Part shown: one piece after another, positions 26,532 through 35,352 of the stretch | How positions within the stretch are numbered: the first letter of the stretch is position 1 | How the letters are laid out: each line of letters begins with the position of its first letter | DNA from: Aliivibrio_A kagoshimensis | GTDB lineage: Bacteria; Pseudomonadota; Gammaproteobacteria; Enterobacterales; Vibrionaceae | Assembly: GCF_050337105.1 (NCBI RefSeq) | Contig: NZ_JAKJSQ010000010.1 | Location: 15,672 to 79,671 of the forward strand | Length of the DNA stretch: 64,000 nucleotides | Reading direction: 5' to 3' | The notes under the pieces: model-generated | The model's database searches: none | What the model was told of the DNA's origin: nothing | What the model saw: the letters and a program-made list of their open reading frames with translations, nothing else | Translations under genes and position numbers: made by a program

Positions 26532-27258
26532 ACCGTTAACGTATGATCAAGTATCGAACAGAGACACTCAGAGGCTTTTTATAGAAAAGCACTCTAACTT
26601 GGTTAAACGCATTGCCCATCATTTGGCTGGAAGACTTCCACCAAATGTGCTGATTGAAGACCTCATTCAATCTGGAATGATAGGTTTACTCGAAGCTCAG
26701 CAGAATTTTGACGCCACTAAAGGTGCGAGTTTTGAAACTTTCGCTGGGATAAGAATTCGCGGCTCCATGCTGGATGAAATGCGTAGAGGGGACTGGGTTC
26801 CTCGCTCGGTACATAAAAATAGTCGATTGGTGTCTGGAGCGATACGAGAGCTTGAAGCTCAACTATCTCGTGATCCTACCGATAAAGAGATTGCTAAGCA
26901 CCTTGAAATGAGTCTTGAACAGTATCATCACATATTGAATGATGTGAGCTGTGGTCGACTGGTCGGTATAGAAGATTTAGGTGTCTCTGAAGACACCATT
27001 ACTACCGATGAAATGTCATCACAAAATTTGCCTTTTCAAGGGGTGGCTGAAGGAAGCTTTAAAGAGTCATTAGTGGCAGCGATCAAAACGCTACCTGAAA
27101 GAGAAGCGTTAGTATTATCGCTTTACTACGATGAAGAACTTAACTTAAAAGAAATTGGGGCTGTATTAGGTGTCAGTGAATCACGTGTATGCCAAATATT
27201 GAGTCAATCTACTCAACGTCTACGATCCAAGTTAACCGCTTGGACTGCAGATAATTAA
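26524..27258 (+). CDS. fliA: RNA polymerase sigma-28 factor FliA
   Basis: FliA (244 residues) directs transcription of late flagellin, motor and chemotaxis genes and is held off by FlgM until the hook is complete. Sigma regions 2 ('LIQSGMIGLLEAQQNFD', 'RRGDWVPRSVHK'), 3 and 4 ('ALVLSLYYDEELNLKEIGAVLGVSE', shown in part) are intact. The start is taken as GTG at 26524, giving the conserved MNKxLTYDQ and an 8-base overlap with flhG. GGGGA lies 8 bases upstream. A TTG one codon earlier is the alternative. Confidence 0.95.
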   Translation: MNKPLTYDQVSNRDTQRLFIEKHSNLVKRIAHHLAGRLPPNVLIEDLIQSGMIGLLEAQQNFDATKGASFETFAGIRIRGSMLDEMRRGDWVPRSVHKNSRLVSGAIRELEAQLSRDPTDKEIAKHLEMSLEQYHHILNDVSCGRLVGIEDLGVSEDTITTDEMSSQNLPFQGVAEGSFKESLVAAIKTLPEREALVLSLYYDEELNLKEIGAVLGVSESRVCQILSQSTQRLRSKLTAWTADN

Positions 27259-27294
27259 TTTCAATACCAATATTTGACCTCAATGGAGGCAGCT

Positions 27295-27675
27295 TTGAAT
27301 AAAGACATGAAAATCCTTATTGTTGATGATTTCTCAACGATGCGTCGTATCGTAAAGAACTTATTACGAGACCTTGGATTTAATAACACTCAAGAAGCCG
27401 ATGACGGATTGACAGCATTGCCAATTCTCAAAAAAGGCCATATTGAGTTTGTTGTTACTGACTGGAACATGCCAGGCATGCAAGGTATCGACCTTCTTAA
27501 AACCATCAGAGCAGATGACTCCTTAAAACACTTACCTGTTTTAATGATTACTGCTGAAGCGAAGCGAGAGCAGATCATTGAAGCCGCTCAAGCGGGTGTA
27601 AATGGTTACATTGTTAAGCCGTTTACTGCTGTAACTTTAAAAGAAAAATTAGACAAGATATTCGAGCGTCTATAA
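27295..27675 (+). CDS. cheY: Chemotaxis response regulator CheY
   Basis: CheY (126 residues from this start) carries phosphate from CheA to FliM to reverse the motor. The single receiver domain has the acid pair in 'LIVDDFSTMRR', phospho-acceptor Asp56 in 'VVTDWNMPG', 'MITAEAKRE' and the Lys in 'IVKPFTA'. The start is debatable. ATG at 27283 is upstream, but GGAGG (27285-27289) is spaced only for TTG at 27295, and the same GAGGCAGC block precedes the fliE ATG at matching distance. The TTG start also matches E. coli CheY length. Confidence 0.93.
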   Translation: MNKDMKILIVDDFSTMRRIVKNLLRDLGFNNTQEADDGLTALPILKKGHIEFVVTDWNMPGMQGIDLLKTIRADDSLKHLPVLMITAEAKREQIIEAAQAGVNGYIVKPFTAVTLKEKLDKIFERL

Positions 27676-27706
27676 ACGTTACATAAGCAGTTAAGGTGAT
27701 ATTTGC

Positions 27707-28459
27707 ATGATTTCATTAGAGCAAGCCAACGCGTTGGTAGCATTTCTTGAAGCGGGTGATCAGACTAGTGCTGATGATTTAGTGAACAGTATTGCTATGG
27801 GAGTGGAGCAATCCAATCCTGAACCTAATTCGTTAAGCAATGAACCACTATTTCACGAGATTGGAGAGCTTACACGAGATCTCCATGATGCACTGGCGAG
27901 TTTCTCCGGCGATGAGCGTATCTCAACGCTTGCTAATGATGAAATTCCAGATGCAAGAGATCGTCTTCAGTATGTGATCGACAAAACAGAGTTAGCTGCA
28001 AATAAAACTATGGATGCGGTAGAGCGATCTTTACCAATTGCCGACAGTTTGCATGAAGGGCTTCTTGAAGTTAGACCTCAATGGAATAACTTGATGAGAG
28101 GTCGCATTGACATCTCTGAGTTTAAATCACTCTGCCACAACATTGATCAATTGCTGACTCAAGTTGAAGGTAACAGTACTGAATTACGTGGTGAACTAAC
28201 CGACATTTTGATGGCTCAAGATTTCCAAGATCTTACGGGTCAAATTATCAAACGAGTCATTACGTTAGTGCGAGAAGTTGAGGAGAGGCTAGTAGAGATC
28301 ATTACAGCCTTTGGTATAGAACAAAACAATAGCCAAACCAATACAGAGAAAAAACCATCAATAGAAGCCGAAGGGCCAATCATGGATACGGAAGAGCGTG
28401 CAGACGCAGTCTCTTCTCAAGATGATGTTGATGATTTACTGTCTAGTCTTGGTTTCTAA
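27707..28459 (+). CDS. cheZ: CheY-P phosphatase CheZ
   Basis: CheZ (250 residues) speeds removal of phosphate from CheY. The long helical hairpin core contains the catalytic Gln in 'LMAQDFQDLTGQIIKRV' (about 166-182), the family signature. The C-terminal peptide 'SQDDVDDLLSSLGF' is the CheY-binding tail and is intact. cheA follows after 9 bases. Confidence 0.96.
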   Translation: MISLEQANALVAFLEAGDQTSADDLVNSIAMGVEQSNPEPNSLSNEPLFHEIGELTRDLHDALASFSGDERISTLANDEIPDARDRLQYVIDKTELAANKTMDAVERSLPIADSLHEGLLEVRPQWNNLMRGRIDISEFKSLCHNIDQLLTQVEGNSTELRGELTDILMAQDFQDLTGQIIKRVITLVREVEERLVEIITAFGIEQNNSQTNTEKKPSIEAEGPIMDTEERADAVSSQDDVDDLLSSLGF

Positions 28460-28468
28460 GGGATAAAC

Positions 28469-30598
28469 ATGAGCTTTGATGTAGATGAAGAGATCCTCCA
28501 AGACTTTTTGGTAGAAGCCGGAGAGATTCTTGAATTATTGTCCGAACAGTTAGTTGAATTAGAGCAGAGCCCTGATGATGGGGAGCTTCTTAATGCAATT
28601 TTCCGTGGTTTCCATACCGTCAAAGGTGGTGCTGGATTTCTATCACTTACAGAGCTAGTGGATGCCTGTCATGGTGCTGAGAATGTCTTTGATATTCTTA
28701 GAACGGGTAAGCGTAAAGTAAACGCTGAATTGATGGACATTATCTTAGAAGCCCTCGATACCGTAAACGTTATGTTTTCAGCGGTCAAAGATGGTGAGCC
28801 GATGGTGGCTGCAGAACAGAGAATCCTCGATGAGCTGCACAGATTAAGCAAACCAGAATCTGAAGACGAACAGGTAGCTGCTGAGCCGGAACCGGAACCA
28901 GAACCAGAACCTGTGGTTGAGGCGGCGAAAGGGAGTGAAAATGAGTCTATAGATGATATCAGTGATGATGAGTTTGAACGCCTTTTAGATGAGCTCCATG
29001 GTAAAGGTTCAGGTCCAGGTGTGAGTGCACCCGCTGAAGCAAAGAGTACGCCAACAGCAGCTCCGGCCGCTGATGGCGATATCACTGATGATGAATTTGA
29101 ACGTCTTCTCGATGAGTTGCACGGTTCAGGCAAATCGCCTAATAAGAGCAGCAGTGAGAAACCCGCTAATAAACCTGTTGAAAAACCAGCGGCATCGAAT
29201 TCAGAAATGATTACTGATGACGAATTTGAAAATCTGCTTGATGAATTACATGGCAGTGGTAAAGGGCCACTAAAGGCGTCAGCGACACCAACACCTGCTG
29301 CCCCTGAAAAAGCACCACAACCACCGAAGGCGGCTAAACCTGCAGCTGCACCAAAACCAGCCGCTAAACCACCAGAAAAACCTGCGGCAAAAGCGGCACC
29401 AGCAAAGGCGGCCAATAAACCTCAAGTAGAAACCACGGTGCGTGTAGATACGTCAACACTCGATACCATTATGAACATGGTTGGTGAATTAGTGTTAGTG
29501 CGAAACCGACTAGTGAGCTTAGGCTTAAACAGTAATGATGAAGAGATGTCTAAAGCGGTTTCCAATTTAGATGTTGTTACTGCAGATATTCAGGGTGCAG
29601 TCATGAAGACCCGAATGCAGCCAATCAAAAAAGTATTTGGTCGATTCCCTCGAGTGGTACGTGATTTAGCCCGTAGTCTTAATAAAGACATTGTTCTTGA
29701 GATGCGCGGTGAAGAGACGGATTTAGATAAAAACTTAGTTGAAGCACTTGCTGATCCACTGATTCACTTGGTGAGAAACTCTGTTGATCACGGTATTGAG
29801 ATGCCTGACGACCGTGTTAAAACCGGCAAAAATCGTACGGGTAAAGTGATTTTGTCTGCCTCTCAAGAAGGGGACCATATTGAGCTTAGCATCATTGATG
29901 ATGGTGGTGGTATGGATGCCGATGTATTACGCGGTATTGCGGTGAAACGTGGTCTAATGGATGACGATGCAGCCTCTCGCCTATCCAATAAAGAGTGTTA
30001 TAACTTGATTTTTGCCCCTGGATTTTCGACCAAAGAGAAGATCTCTGATATTTCGGGTCGTGGGGTAGGAATGGACGTAGTAAAAACGGCCATTAACCAA
30101 CTAAACGGTAGCATTGATATTGACTCAGAAATGGGTAAAGGGACCAAAATCATCATCAAAGTACCATTGACGCTGGCGATTCTGCCAACCTTAATGGTCG
30201 GTGTTGCTGATCAGCCTTTTGCTTTGCCATTAGCCAGTGTTAACGAAATATTCCATTTAGATCTCTCTAAGACTAATACGGTGGATGGCCAATTGACCAT
30301 CATCGTCCGTGAGAAGTCGATACCTCTGTTCTATCTACAGAATTGGTTAGCGAGAGATCCAAATCTAGCAAATCAAACACCGGGTCATGGTCACGTCGTT
30401 ATTGTGCAATTAGGCGGTCAACGCGTTGGATTCGTTGTGGATACTCTTATTGGACAAGAAGAAGTGGTAATTAAACCGTTAGATGAATTGTTAAAAGGCA
30501 CCCCAGGTATGGCTGGAGCAACCATTACCAGCGATGGTCATATTGCATTGATTCTTGATGTACCTAATTTGCTTAAACAATATGCTAACAGAGGTTAG
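28469..30598 (+). CDS. cheA: Chemotaxis histidine kinase CheA
   Basis: CheA (709 residues) phosphorylates CheY and CheB in receptor arrays. P1 Hpt domain (about 1-105) has phospho-acceptor His49 in 'FHTVKGGAGFL'. P3 dimerisation is near 325-390, P4 kinase near 390-560 ('LVRNSVDHGIE', 'DDGGGMD', 'GRGVGMDVVK') and P5 CheW-like near 560-709. The region between P1 and P3 has three copies of a 13-residue peptide (DDEFERLLDELHG, from 166, 207 and 250) joined by Ser/Pro/Ala/Lys-rich linkers, instead of an obvious P2 domain. The linker before P3 is an Ala/Lys/Pro run. In Vibrio this inter-domain part contains the LID that binds ParC and ParP, both encoded downstream. Confidence 0.97.
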   Translation: MSFDVDEEILQDFLVEAGEILELLSEQLVELEQSPDDGELLNAIFRGFHTVKGGAGFLSLTELVDACHGAENVFDILRTGKRKVNAELMDIILEALDTVNVMFSAVKDGEPMVAAEQRILDELHRLSKPESEDEQVAAEPEPEPEPEPVVEAAKGSENESIDDISDDEFERLLDELHGKGSGPGVSAPAEAKSTPTAAPAADGDITDDEFERLLDELHGSGKSPNKSSSEKPANKPVEKPAASNSEMITDDEFENLLDELHGSGKGPLKASATPTPAAPEKAPQPPKAAKPAAAPKPAAKPPEKPAAKAAPAKAANKPQVETTVRVDTSTLDTIMNMVGELVLVRNRLVSLGLNSNDEEMSKAVSNLDVVTADIQGAVMKTRMQPIKKVFGRFPRVVRDLARSLNKDIVLEMRGEETDLDKNLVEALADPLIHLVRNSVDHGIEMPDDRVKTGKNRTGKVILSASQEGDHIELSIIDDGGGMDADVLRGIAVKRGLMDDDAASRLSNKECYNLIFAPGFSTKEKISDISGRGVGMDVVKTAINQLNGSIDIDSEMGKGTKIIIKVPLTLAILPTLMVGVADQPFALPLASVNEIFHLDLSKTNTVDGQLTIIVREKSIPLFYLQNWLARDPNLANQTPGHGHVVIVQLGGQRVGFVVDTLIGQEEVVIKPLDELLKGTPGMAGATITSDGHIALILDVPNLLKQYANRG

Positions 30599-30611
30599 AT
30601 AAAGGGAACAC

Positions 30612-31739
30612 ATGGCCTTAAAAGTATTGGTAGTTGATGATTCAAGCTTTTTCAGACGTCGTGTCAGTGAGATTATAAACGCTGACCCAATGCTGGAAGT
30701 TATTGATGTTGCAGTTAACGGAAGGGAAGCGGTTGAAAAAGCCAAATCAATAAGGCCTGATGTCATTACCATGGACATTGAGATGCCGGTAATGGATGGT
30801 ATTACGGCTGTCCGTGAGATAATGAAAGCCTCACCGGTTCCTATCCTAATGTTCTCTTCATTAACGCATGATGGCGCGAAAGCCACATTAGATGCGTTAG
30901 ATGCGGGAGCATTGGATTTTTTACCGAAAAAATTTGAAGATATCGCGCGAAATCGTGATGAAGCGGTCTCACTTCTGCAGAAGCGAGTTAAAGAGATTGC
31001 CCGAAAAAAATCCTCAATGCGCATGGCGACTCGTACACCTGTGTCGAGTGCAACAGCCACTAGCACTACACTGTCGCGCACTACACCTGAAAGAACCAGC
31101 AGTCCTGTCGTTTCTAAACCCGAAGTGTTGACTAAGAAAGCAAAATTTCGCTCTTCGGGTAAGAAGTATCAGCTGACTGCTATCGGGACCTCAACAGGGG
31201 GGCCGGTGGCACTGCAGAAGATTTTAACGGAGATTCCAGCTAACTATCCGCACCCCATTGTGTTAATACAGCATATGCCAGCAACGTTTACTGCTGCTTT
31301 TGCTGCTCGCTTGAATAACCTATGTAAAATCAAAGTGAAAGAAGCTGAAGATGGTGACATGCTCAAACCCGGTTGTGCCTATTTAGCACCTGGTGGCATG
31401 CAGATGATGATAGATGGGCGGCCAGGAAGTGCTCGTCTAAAGATTATCGATGGCGGTGAGCGAATGAATTATAAGCCTTGTGTGGATGTTACTTTTGGCT
31501 CGGCTGCCAAGGTTTATAAGAACCAAGTACTATCCATGATTTTAACGGGCATGGGTGCTGACGGTCGAGAAGGCTCTCGAATGCTGAAAAGCGCTGGTGC
31601 TACGATTTGGGCGCAAGATGAGCAGAGCTGTGTGGTTTACGGCATGCCTCAAGCTGTCGCCAAAGCCGGTATCTCAAGCGAAGACTTGCCACTTGAAAGA
31701 GTCGCAGAGCGGATGCTGGTGGAAGTTGGGCTCAAATAG
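30612..31739 (+). CDS. cheB: Chemotaxis methylesterase CheB
   Basis: CheB (375 residues) demethylates and deamidates chemoreceptors for adaptation. It has an N-terminal receiver domain with the acceptor Asp in 'VITMDIEMPVMDG', a Ser/Thr-rich linker (about 135-180) and the C-terminal esterase domain with the catalytic Ser in 'IGTSTGGPVAL', the His in 'LIQHMPATFTAAFA' and the Asp in 'TGMGADGREG'. SD AGGGAA lies before the ATG. No cheR lies nearby; in Vibrio it is usually in the flg cluster. Confidence 0.97.
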   Translation: MALKVLVVDDSSFFRRRVSEIINADPMLEVIDVAVNGREAVEKAKSIRPDVITMDIEMPVMDGITAVREIMKASPVPILMFSSLTHDGAKATLDALDAGALDFLPKKFEDIARNRDEAVSLLQKRVKEIARKKSSMRMATRTPVSSATATSTTLSRTTPERTSSPVVSKPEVLTKKAKFRSSGKKYQLTAIGTSTGGPVALQKILTEIPANYPHPIVLIQHMPATFTAAFAARLNNLCKIKVKEAEDGDMLKPGCAYLAPGGMQMMIDGRPGSARLKIIDGGERMNYKPCVDVTFGSAAKVYKNQVLSMILTGMGADGREGSRMLKSAGATIWAQDEQSCVVYGMPQAVAKAGISSEDLPLERVAERMLVEVGLK

Positions 31740-31750
31740 GGGATTTAGCA

Positions 31751-32530
31751 TTGATAATCTGGAGCGTTGCCAATCAGAAGGGTGGAGTAGGTAAAACAAC
31801 CACAACCATCACCCTTGCCGGCTTACTTAAGGAGAAAGGACATCGCGTATTGTTGATCGATACCGATCCGCATGCCTCTTTAACCACGTATCTAGGTTTT
31901 GATGCCGATGAAGTAAAAATCAGCTTGTTCGATGTTTTTCAACAAAATGAGATTGATAAAAGCAGTGTCCAATCGTTGATCTGTAAAACAGATTTTGCCG
32001 ATTTAGATATTATTCCTGCTCACATGTCATTGGCGACGCTTGATCGTGTGATGGGCAATCGAAATGGTATGGGACTGGTACTTAAGCGAGCGATTGACGC
32101 GTTAGAAGATGAGTACGATTATGCTCTAATTGATTGCCCTCCAATTTTAGGGGTAATGATGGTCAATGCCTTAGCGGCAAGTACTCGGGTGTTGATCCCG
32201 GTACAAACTGAATTCCTAGCCATGAAAGGGCTAGAACGAATGATGCGTACTTTGAAAATCATGAAAAAATCAAAGCCACACTCATTCTCAGTGACCGTAG
32301 TACCAACCATGTATGACAAACGTACTCGTGCCTCATTGACAACACTGCAAGAGTTGAAAGTGAGATTTAAAGATTATGTGTGGCCATCAGCTATACCCAT
32401 TGATACCAAATTCCGAGATGCCAGTTTGAAACGAATGCCACCCTCATATTGTTCGGCAAAGAGCCGCGGTGTAATTGCCTATCAGTCACTATTAGCTTAT
32501 CTATTGAGGTCAGAACTTGATGATGAATAG
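31751..32530 (+). CDS. parC: Polar chemotaxis array ATPase ParC (ParA-like)
   Basis: A ParA-type ATPase of 259 residues with deviant Walker A 'KGGVGKTTTT' (about 10-19), 'LLIDTDPHASLT' and 'ALIDCPPILG'. In Vibrio the ParA homologue between cheB and cheW is ParC, which with ParP targets chemotaxis arrays to the old pole and splits them at division. It is not a plasmid partition gene: there is no parB or parS here. The start is TTG at 31751 with GGGGA 7 bases upstream. Overlaps parP. Confidence 0.93.
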   Translation: MIIWSVANQKGGVGKTTTTITLAGLLKEKGHRVLLIDTDPHASLTTYLGFDADEVKISLFDVFQQNEIDKSSVQSLICKTDFADLDIIPAHMSLATLDRVMGNRNGMGLVLKRAIDALEDEYDYALIDCPPILGVMMVNALAASTRVLIPVQTEFLAMKGLERMMRTLKIMKKSKPHSFSVTVVPTMYDKRTRASLTTLQELKVRFKDYVWPSAIPIDTKFRDASLKRMPPSYCSAKSRGVIAYQSLLAYLLRSELDDE

Positions 32531-33521
32531 TGAAAGAATGTCCGGTGAACAAGCCCTCGATAGCTATTTTTTATCACTATTTGATGAAGGCGTTGTTGAG
32601 ACTCCTGAGCCATTGAGTGATCTCGAACCTACTCATGTTACTGAAAGAGTTGAAGACCCTATTGCAGAGCCGACAGTTCAGAGTCAACCTCTCGTTAAGT
32701 CGATTGCTGAAACGCCAAAAGGGACTGTTTTTTCAGAAGCACCAGAATTAAAAAATGTCCAACAGTTATTAAACCAACTTAAAAATGTGGAGCCGAATAC
32801 ACAGCAAGATAATGAAACCACTGCTAAAATTGAAGTGATAGAGTTATCAGAAGCGAGTATTGATAAGGTTGAGCTAACCCAAGAGGTTGAAGAGATTCAA
32901 GAGTGGGTTGTAGAGAGCCCACCGGAAGCTTTAGTGCAAGTTGAAGAGCAGGTCGAGATAATCGCTAAAGGTGTTATCGAAACCGAGGTTGAACTTCACG
33001 TTGAGCCCGAGTTAGAGACTCTGACGGATAGCCCATTAGAGTGGGAACAGACTGAGGTGGGTGATGAATTTCAGCTGCTGTTCTTTATTGTGAATGGAAT
33101 GACGTTTGCGGTGCAACTTGCTGAGTTGGGCGGTATTCATGAAAAAACAGAGCTCAATCATTTAATCGGCAGACCCACTTGGTATTTGGGTATGCAAACG
33201 GCAAATGAGAACAAATATCATGTCGTTGATACCGCAAAATGGGTGATGCCAGAAAAACTGAATGATGAAAAATATCAAGAGGAGTACCGTTATATAGTAC
33301 TGCTTGGTGACAGTAATTGGGGACTTGCATGTAATCAACTTGTTGGTACCGAATCGATAACAAACGAACAAATTCGATGGCGAGAAACAGCGGGAAAAAG
33401 ACCGTGGCTTGCTGGAATGGTTAAAGAAAAAATGTGTGCCTTAATCCATGTTGAGGCTCTTGTTGCCATGCTTAATGCCGGTTTGGACATTAAAGGTATG
33501 GATTGCGAGCAAAAAGGATAA
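32520..33521 (+). CDS. parP: Polar array protein ParP (CheW-like)
   Basis: ParP (333 residues) couples ParC to CheA and keeps CheA in the array. Residues about 1-180 are acidic, Glu/Val/Pro-rich and likely disordered. The C-terminal CheW-like domain (about 185-330, the 'AIF' domain of published Vibrio work) starts at 'LLFFIVNGMTFAVQL'. ATG at 32520 is chosen because GAGG lies 10 bases upstream. A second ATG at 32523 gives an 8-base overlap with parC and is equally possible. Confidence 0.9.
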   Translation: MMNSERMSGEQALDSYFLSLFDEGVVETPEPLSDLEPTHVTERVEDPIAEPTVQSQPLVKSIAETPKGTVFSEAPELKNVQQLLNQLKNVEPNTQQDNETTAKIEVIELSEASIDKVELTQEVEEIQEWVVESPPEALVQVEEQVEIIAKGVIETEVELHVEPELETLTDSPLEWEQTEVGDEFQLLFFIVNGMTFAVQLAELGGIHEKTELNHLIGRPTWYLGMQTANENKYHVVDTAKWVMPEKLNDEKYQEEYRYIVLLGDSNWGLACNQLVGTESITNEQIRWRETAGKRPWLAGMVKEKMCALIHVEALVAMLNAGLDIKGMDCEQKG

Positions 33522-33524
33522 AAA

Positions 33525-34019
33525 ATGTCTCAGACTAATGAAATAGAAGTACGTAAAGACCAAAATAACGACGAAGTCCTTCAGTGGGTGACTTTCCAGC
33601 TGGAAGAGGAGACATACGGCATCAATGTAATGCAAGTACGTGAAGTGTTGCGTTATTCAGAGATCGCCCCTGTACCTGGTGCTCCGGATTATGTGATCGG
33701 AATTATCAATTTACGTGGTAATGTCGTTACCGTTATCGATACTCGCTCTCGTTTTGGTTTGGTTCAGGGTGAAACAACTGATAATACAAGAATTATTGTT
33801 ATTGAATCAGAGCGACAAGTAATTGGTATCCTAGTTGACAGTGTAGCTGAAGTGGTATATTTACGTGCTTCAGAGATTGATACAACGCCAAGTGTTGGTA
33901 CCGATGAGAGTTCTAAGTTCATTCAAGGTGTTAGCAATAGAGAAGGCAAGTTGTTGATATTAGTTGACCTTAACAAACTCCTATCCGAAGACGAATGGGA
34001 TGATATGGCTCATATGTAA
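33525..34019 (+). CDS. cheW: Chemotaxis coupling protein CheW
   Basis: CheW (164 residues) links CheA to chemoreceptors. The single CheW domain covers residues about 18-160, with 'FQLEEETYGINVMQVREVL', 'YVIGIINLRGNVVTVID' and 'DLNKLLSEDE'. AAGGA lies before the ATG. The gene begins 3 bases after parP. Its stop codon shares a base with the next start. Confidence 0.97.
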   Translation: MSQTNEIEVRKDQNNDEVLQWVTFQLEEETYGINVMQVREVLRYSEIAPVPGAPDYVIGIINLRGNVVTVIDTRSRFGLVQGETTDNTRIIVIESERQVIGILVDSVAEVVYLRASEIDTTPSVGTDESSKFIQGVSNREGKLLILVDLNKLLSEDEWDDMAHM

Positions 34020-34483
34020 TGACTGAAGAACTTTTTAAACAACTGCCACTGTTCCTTGCTATTGGCGCAGTGTGCTTGTGCGTTGTCATCCTGATCATAC
34101 TACTGAATCAGCGAAAAAAACTTGAGACCAGTTTAACTGAAGTTAACGCTCAGCTGACTTCTGTCACTAAGTCGCACAATAGTTTAAAAAAACAGTTCGT
34201 CGAGCTACGAACCGCTTCAATCAACATGGGTCATAGATTGGTCGATGTTAACGAGCTACAACAGAATACAGCAGACCGAATTTCAGAGCTGGAGTTCTCA
34301 GATGCGGATAGTCGTCTCTATTCACGTGCCAATAAGCTCGTTAAGCTTGGTGCAGGAATCAATGAGTTAATGGAAGAGTGTGAGCTTCCAAAAGCTGAAG
34401 CTGAGCTTATGATGTCTTTGCAGAGTAAATTAACTGGCAAAGAGTCGATGCCTCCTTTAAGGCCAGACAAGAAAGTTCGCTAG
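34019..34483 (+). CDS. DUF2802 membrane protein of chemotaxis operon
   Basis: A 154-residue protein at the end of the flagellar/chemotaxis operon. Residues about 9-31 form one membrane segment. A predicted coiled coil follows (about 33-105, 'KKLETSLTEVNAQLTSV'), then a short C-terminal helix rich in Leu and Glu ('LVKLGAGINELMEECELPKAEAELM', shown in part), which is the DUF2802 signature. Proteins of this family are found next to cheW in many polarly flagellated gammaproteobacteria; the function is unknown to me. The one-base overlap with cheW (TAATG) suggests co-translation. Confidence 0.85.
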   Translation: MTEELFKQLPLFLAIGAVCLCVVILIILLNQRKKLETSLTEVNAQLTSVTKSHNSLKKQFVELRTASINMGHRLVDVNELQQNTADRISELEFSDADSRLYSRANKLVKLGAGINELMEECELPKAEAELMMSLQSKLTGKESMPPLRPDKKVR

Positions 34484-34513
34484 TCGCTATCCTGTAGAGT
34501 AAGAGAGATTATT

Positions 34514-34547
34514 AAGCCCTTATGATCATCATCATAAGGGCTTTTTT
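34514..34547 (+). terminator. Terminator of flagellar/chemotaxis block
   Basis: Perfect 13-base stem AAGCCCTTATGAT / ATCATAAGGGCTT with a 4-base loop, followed by TTTT. It lies 30 bases after the DUF2802 stop and marks the end of the motility block. Confidence 0.95.
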
Positions 34548-34696
34548 ATGCCCGCTGTAACCCTAAGGAGGTAGTTGTTTTTACTGGCTTTTCTTAAAAT
34601 CTTATAAAAATAATAGTTAGCTCAATAAACGACACATTTGTTTACTTTAATCGCCTGTCTAACTTGTTCTATATCTAACTTTATCTATTTCTGTTG

Positions 34697-34705
34697 TGCT
34701 AGAAT
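34697..34705 (+). promoter_or_regulatory. Extended -10 promoter of ccm operon
   Basis: TGCTAGAAT is an extended -10 element (TGn plus 5/6 match to TATAAT). No good -35 is visible. The start would be near 34712, 26 bases before ccmA. The rest of the 34548-34696 gap is AT-rich and shows no gene. Confidence 0.45.
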
Positions 34706-34737
34706 ATCGACACTATTTACAGGAAGTACTCTTTTCT

Positions 34738-35352
34738 ATGCTGGAAATTCGTGATCTGCACTGTGTTCGAGATGAACGTGTTCTTTTTGAACACTTAAAC
34801 TTCACCATTGTTGCTGGTGAGTTAGTTCAAATTGAAGGTCGAAATGGTGCTGGAAAAACCACTCTTTTACGTATTATTGCCGGTTTAGGCGATGCTGACG
34901 CAGGGGAAGTGTTCTGGCGAGACGAAGCCGTTCACTCAGCCAGAGAAGAGTTTCATAGCGAATTGCTTTTTTTGGGTCATAACACCGGCGTAAAAAAAGA
35001 ACTAACGGCTTTTGAAAACCTCGCCTTTTATCAATCTATGCACGGCCAATCTGATCACGGAATTTTATGGGACGCCTTAACAAAGGTGGGCTTAGCGGGT
35101 CGTGAGGATGTACCAGCAGGGCAGTTATCAGCTGGCCAACAACGACGTGTGGCTTTAGCGAGATTGTGGATCAGTCAACATAAGCTTTGGGTACTCGATG
35201 AGCCACTTACTGCGATTGATAAGCAGGGTGTGAAAGTATTGGAAGCCCTCTTTAGTGAGCACGCAAAACGTGGCGGAATGGTGCTATTAACCACTCACCA
35301 AGATATGTTTTCTGACAGCGATAATTTACGAAAAATTCGGTTGGGTGAATAG
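34738..35352 (+). CDS. ccmA: Cytochrome c maturation ATPase CcmA
   Basis: CcmA (204 residues) is the ABC ATPase of CcmABCD, which releases haem-loaded CcmE. Walker A is GRNGAGKTT (near residue 38), the signature is 'LSAGQQRRVALAR', and Walker B is 'LWVLDEPLTAID'. The ATG at 34738 gives the usual length and N-terminus. An upstream in-frame ATG at 34696 overlaps the promoter and is rejected. AGGAAG lies 12 bases upstream. ccmB follows with no gap. Confidence 0.96.
   Translation: MLEIRDLHCVRDERVLFEHLNFTIVAGELVQIEGRNGAGKTTLLRIIAGLGDADAGEVFWRDEAVHSAREEFHSELLFLGHNTGVKKELTAFENLAFYQSMHGQSDHGILWDALTKVGLAGREDVPAGQLSAGQQRRVALARLWISQHKLWVLDEPLTAIDKQGVKVLEALFSEHAKRGGMVLLTTHQDMFSDSDNLRKIRLGE

Noticed and set aside
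28669..29415. 248-codon - strand frame opposite cheA
   Set aside because: Composition mirrors the low-complexity Ala/Pro/Glu linker of cheA on the other strand; no SD and no family similarity. A shadow of cheA.
30491..31081. 196-codon - strand frame opposite cheA/cheB
   Set aside because: Lies fully opposite two well supported genes and crosses their boundary; no recognisable domain.
31751..32530. parC as evidence for a plasmid or chromosome partition locus
   Set aside because: No parB or parS nearby; the place between cheB and parP/cheW identifies it as the chemotaxis-array ParC.
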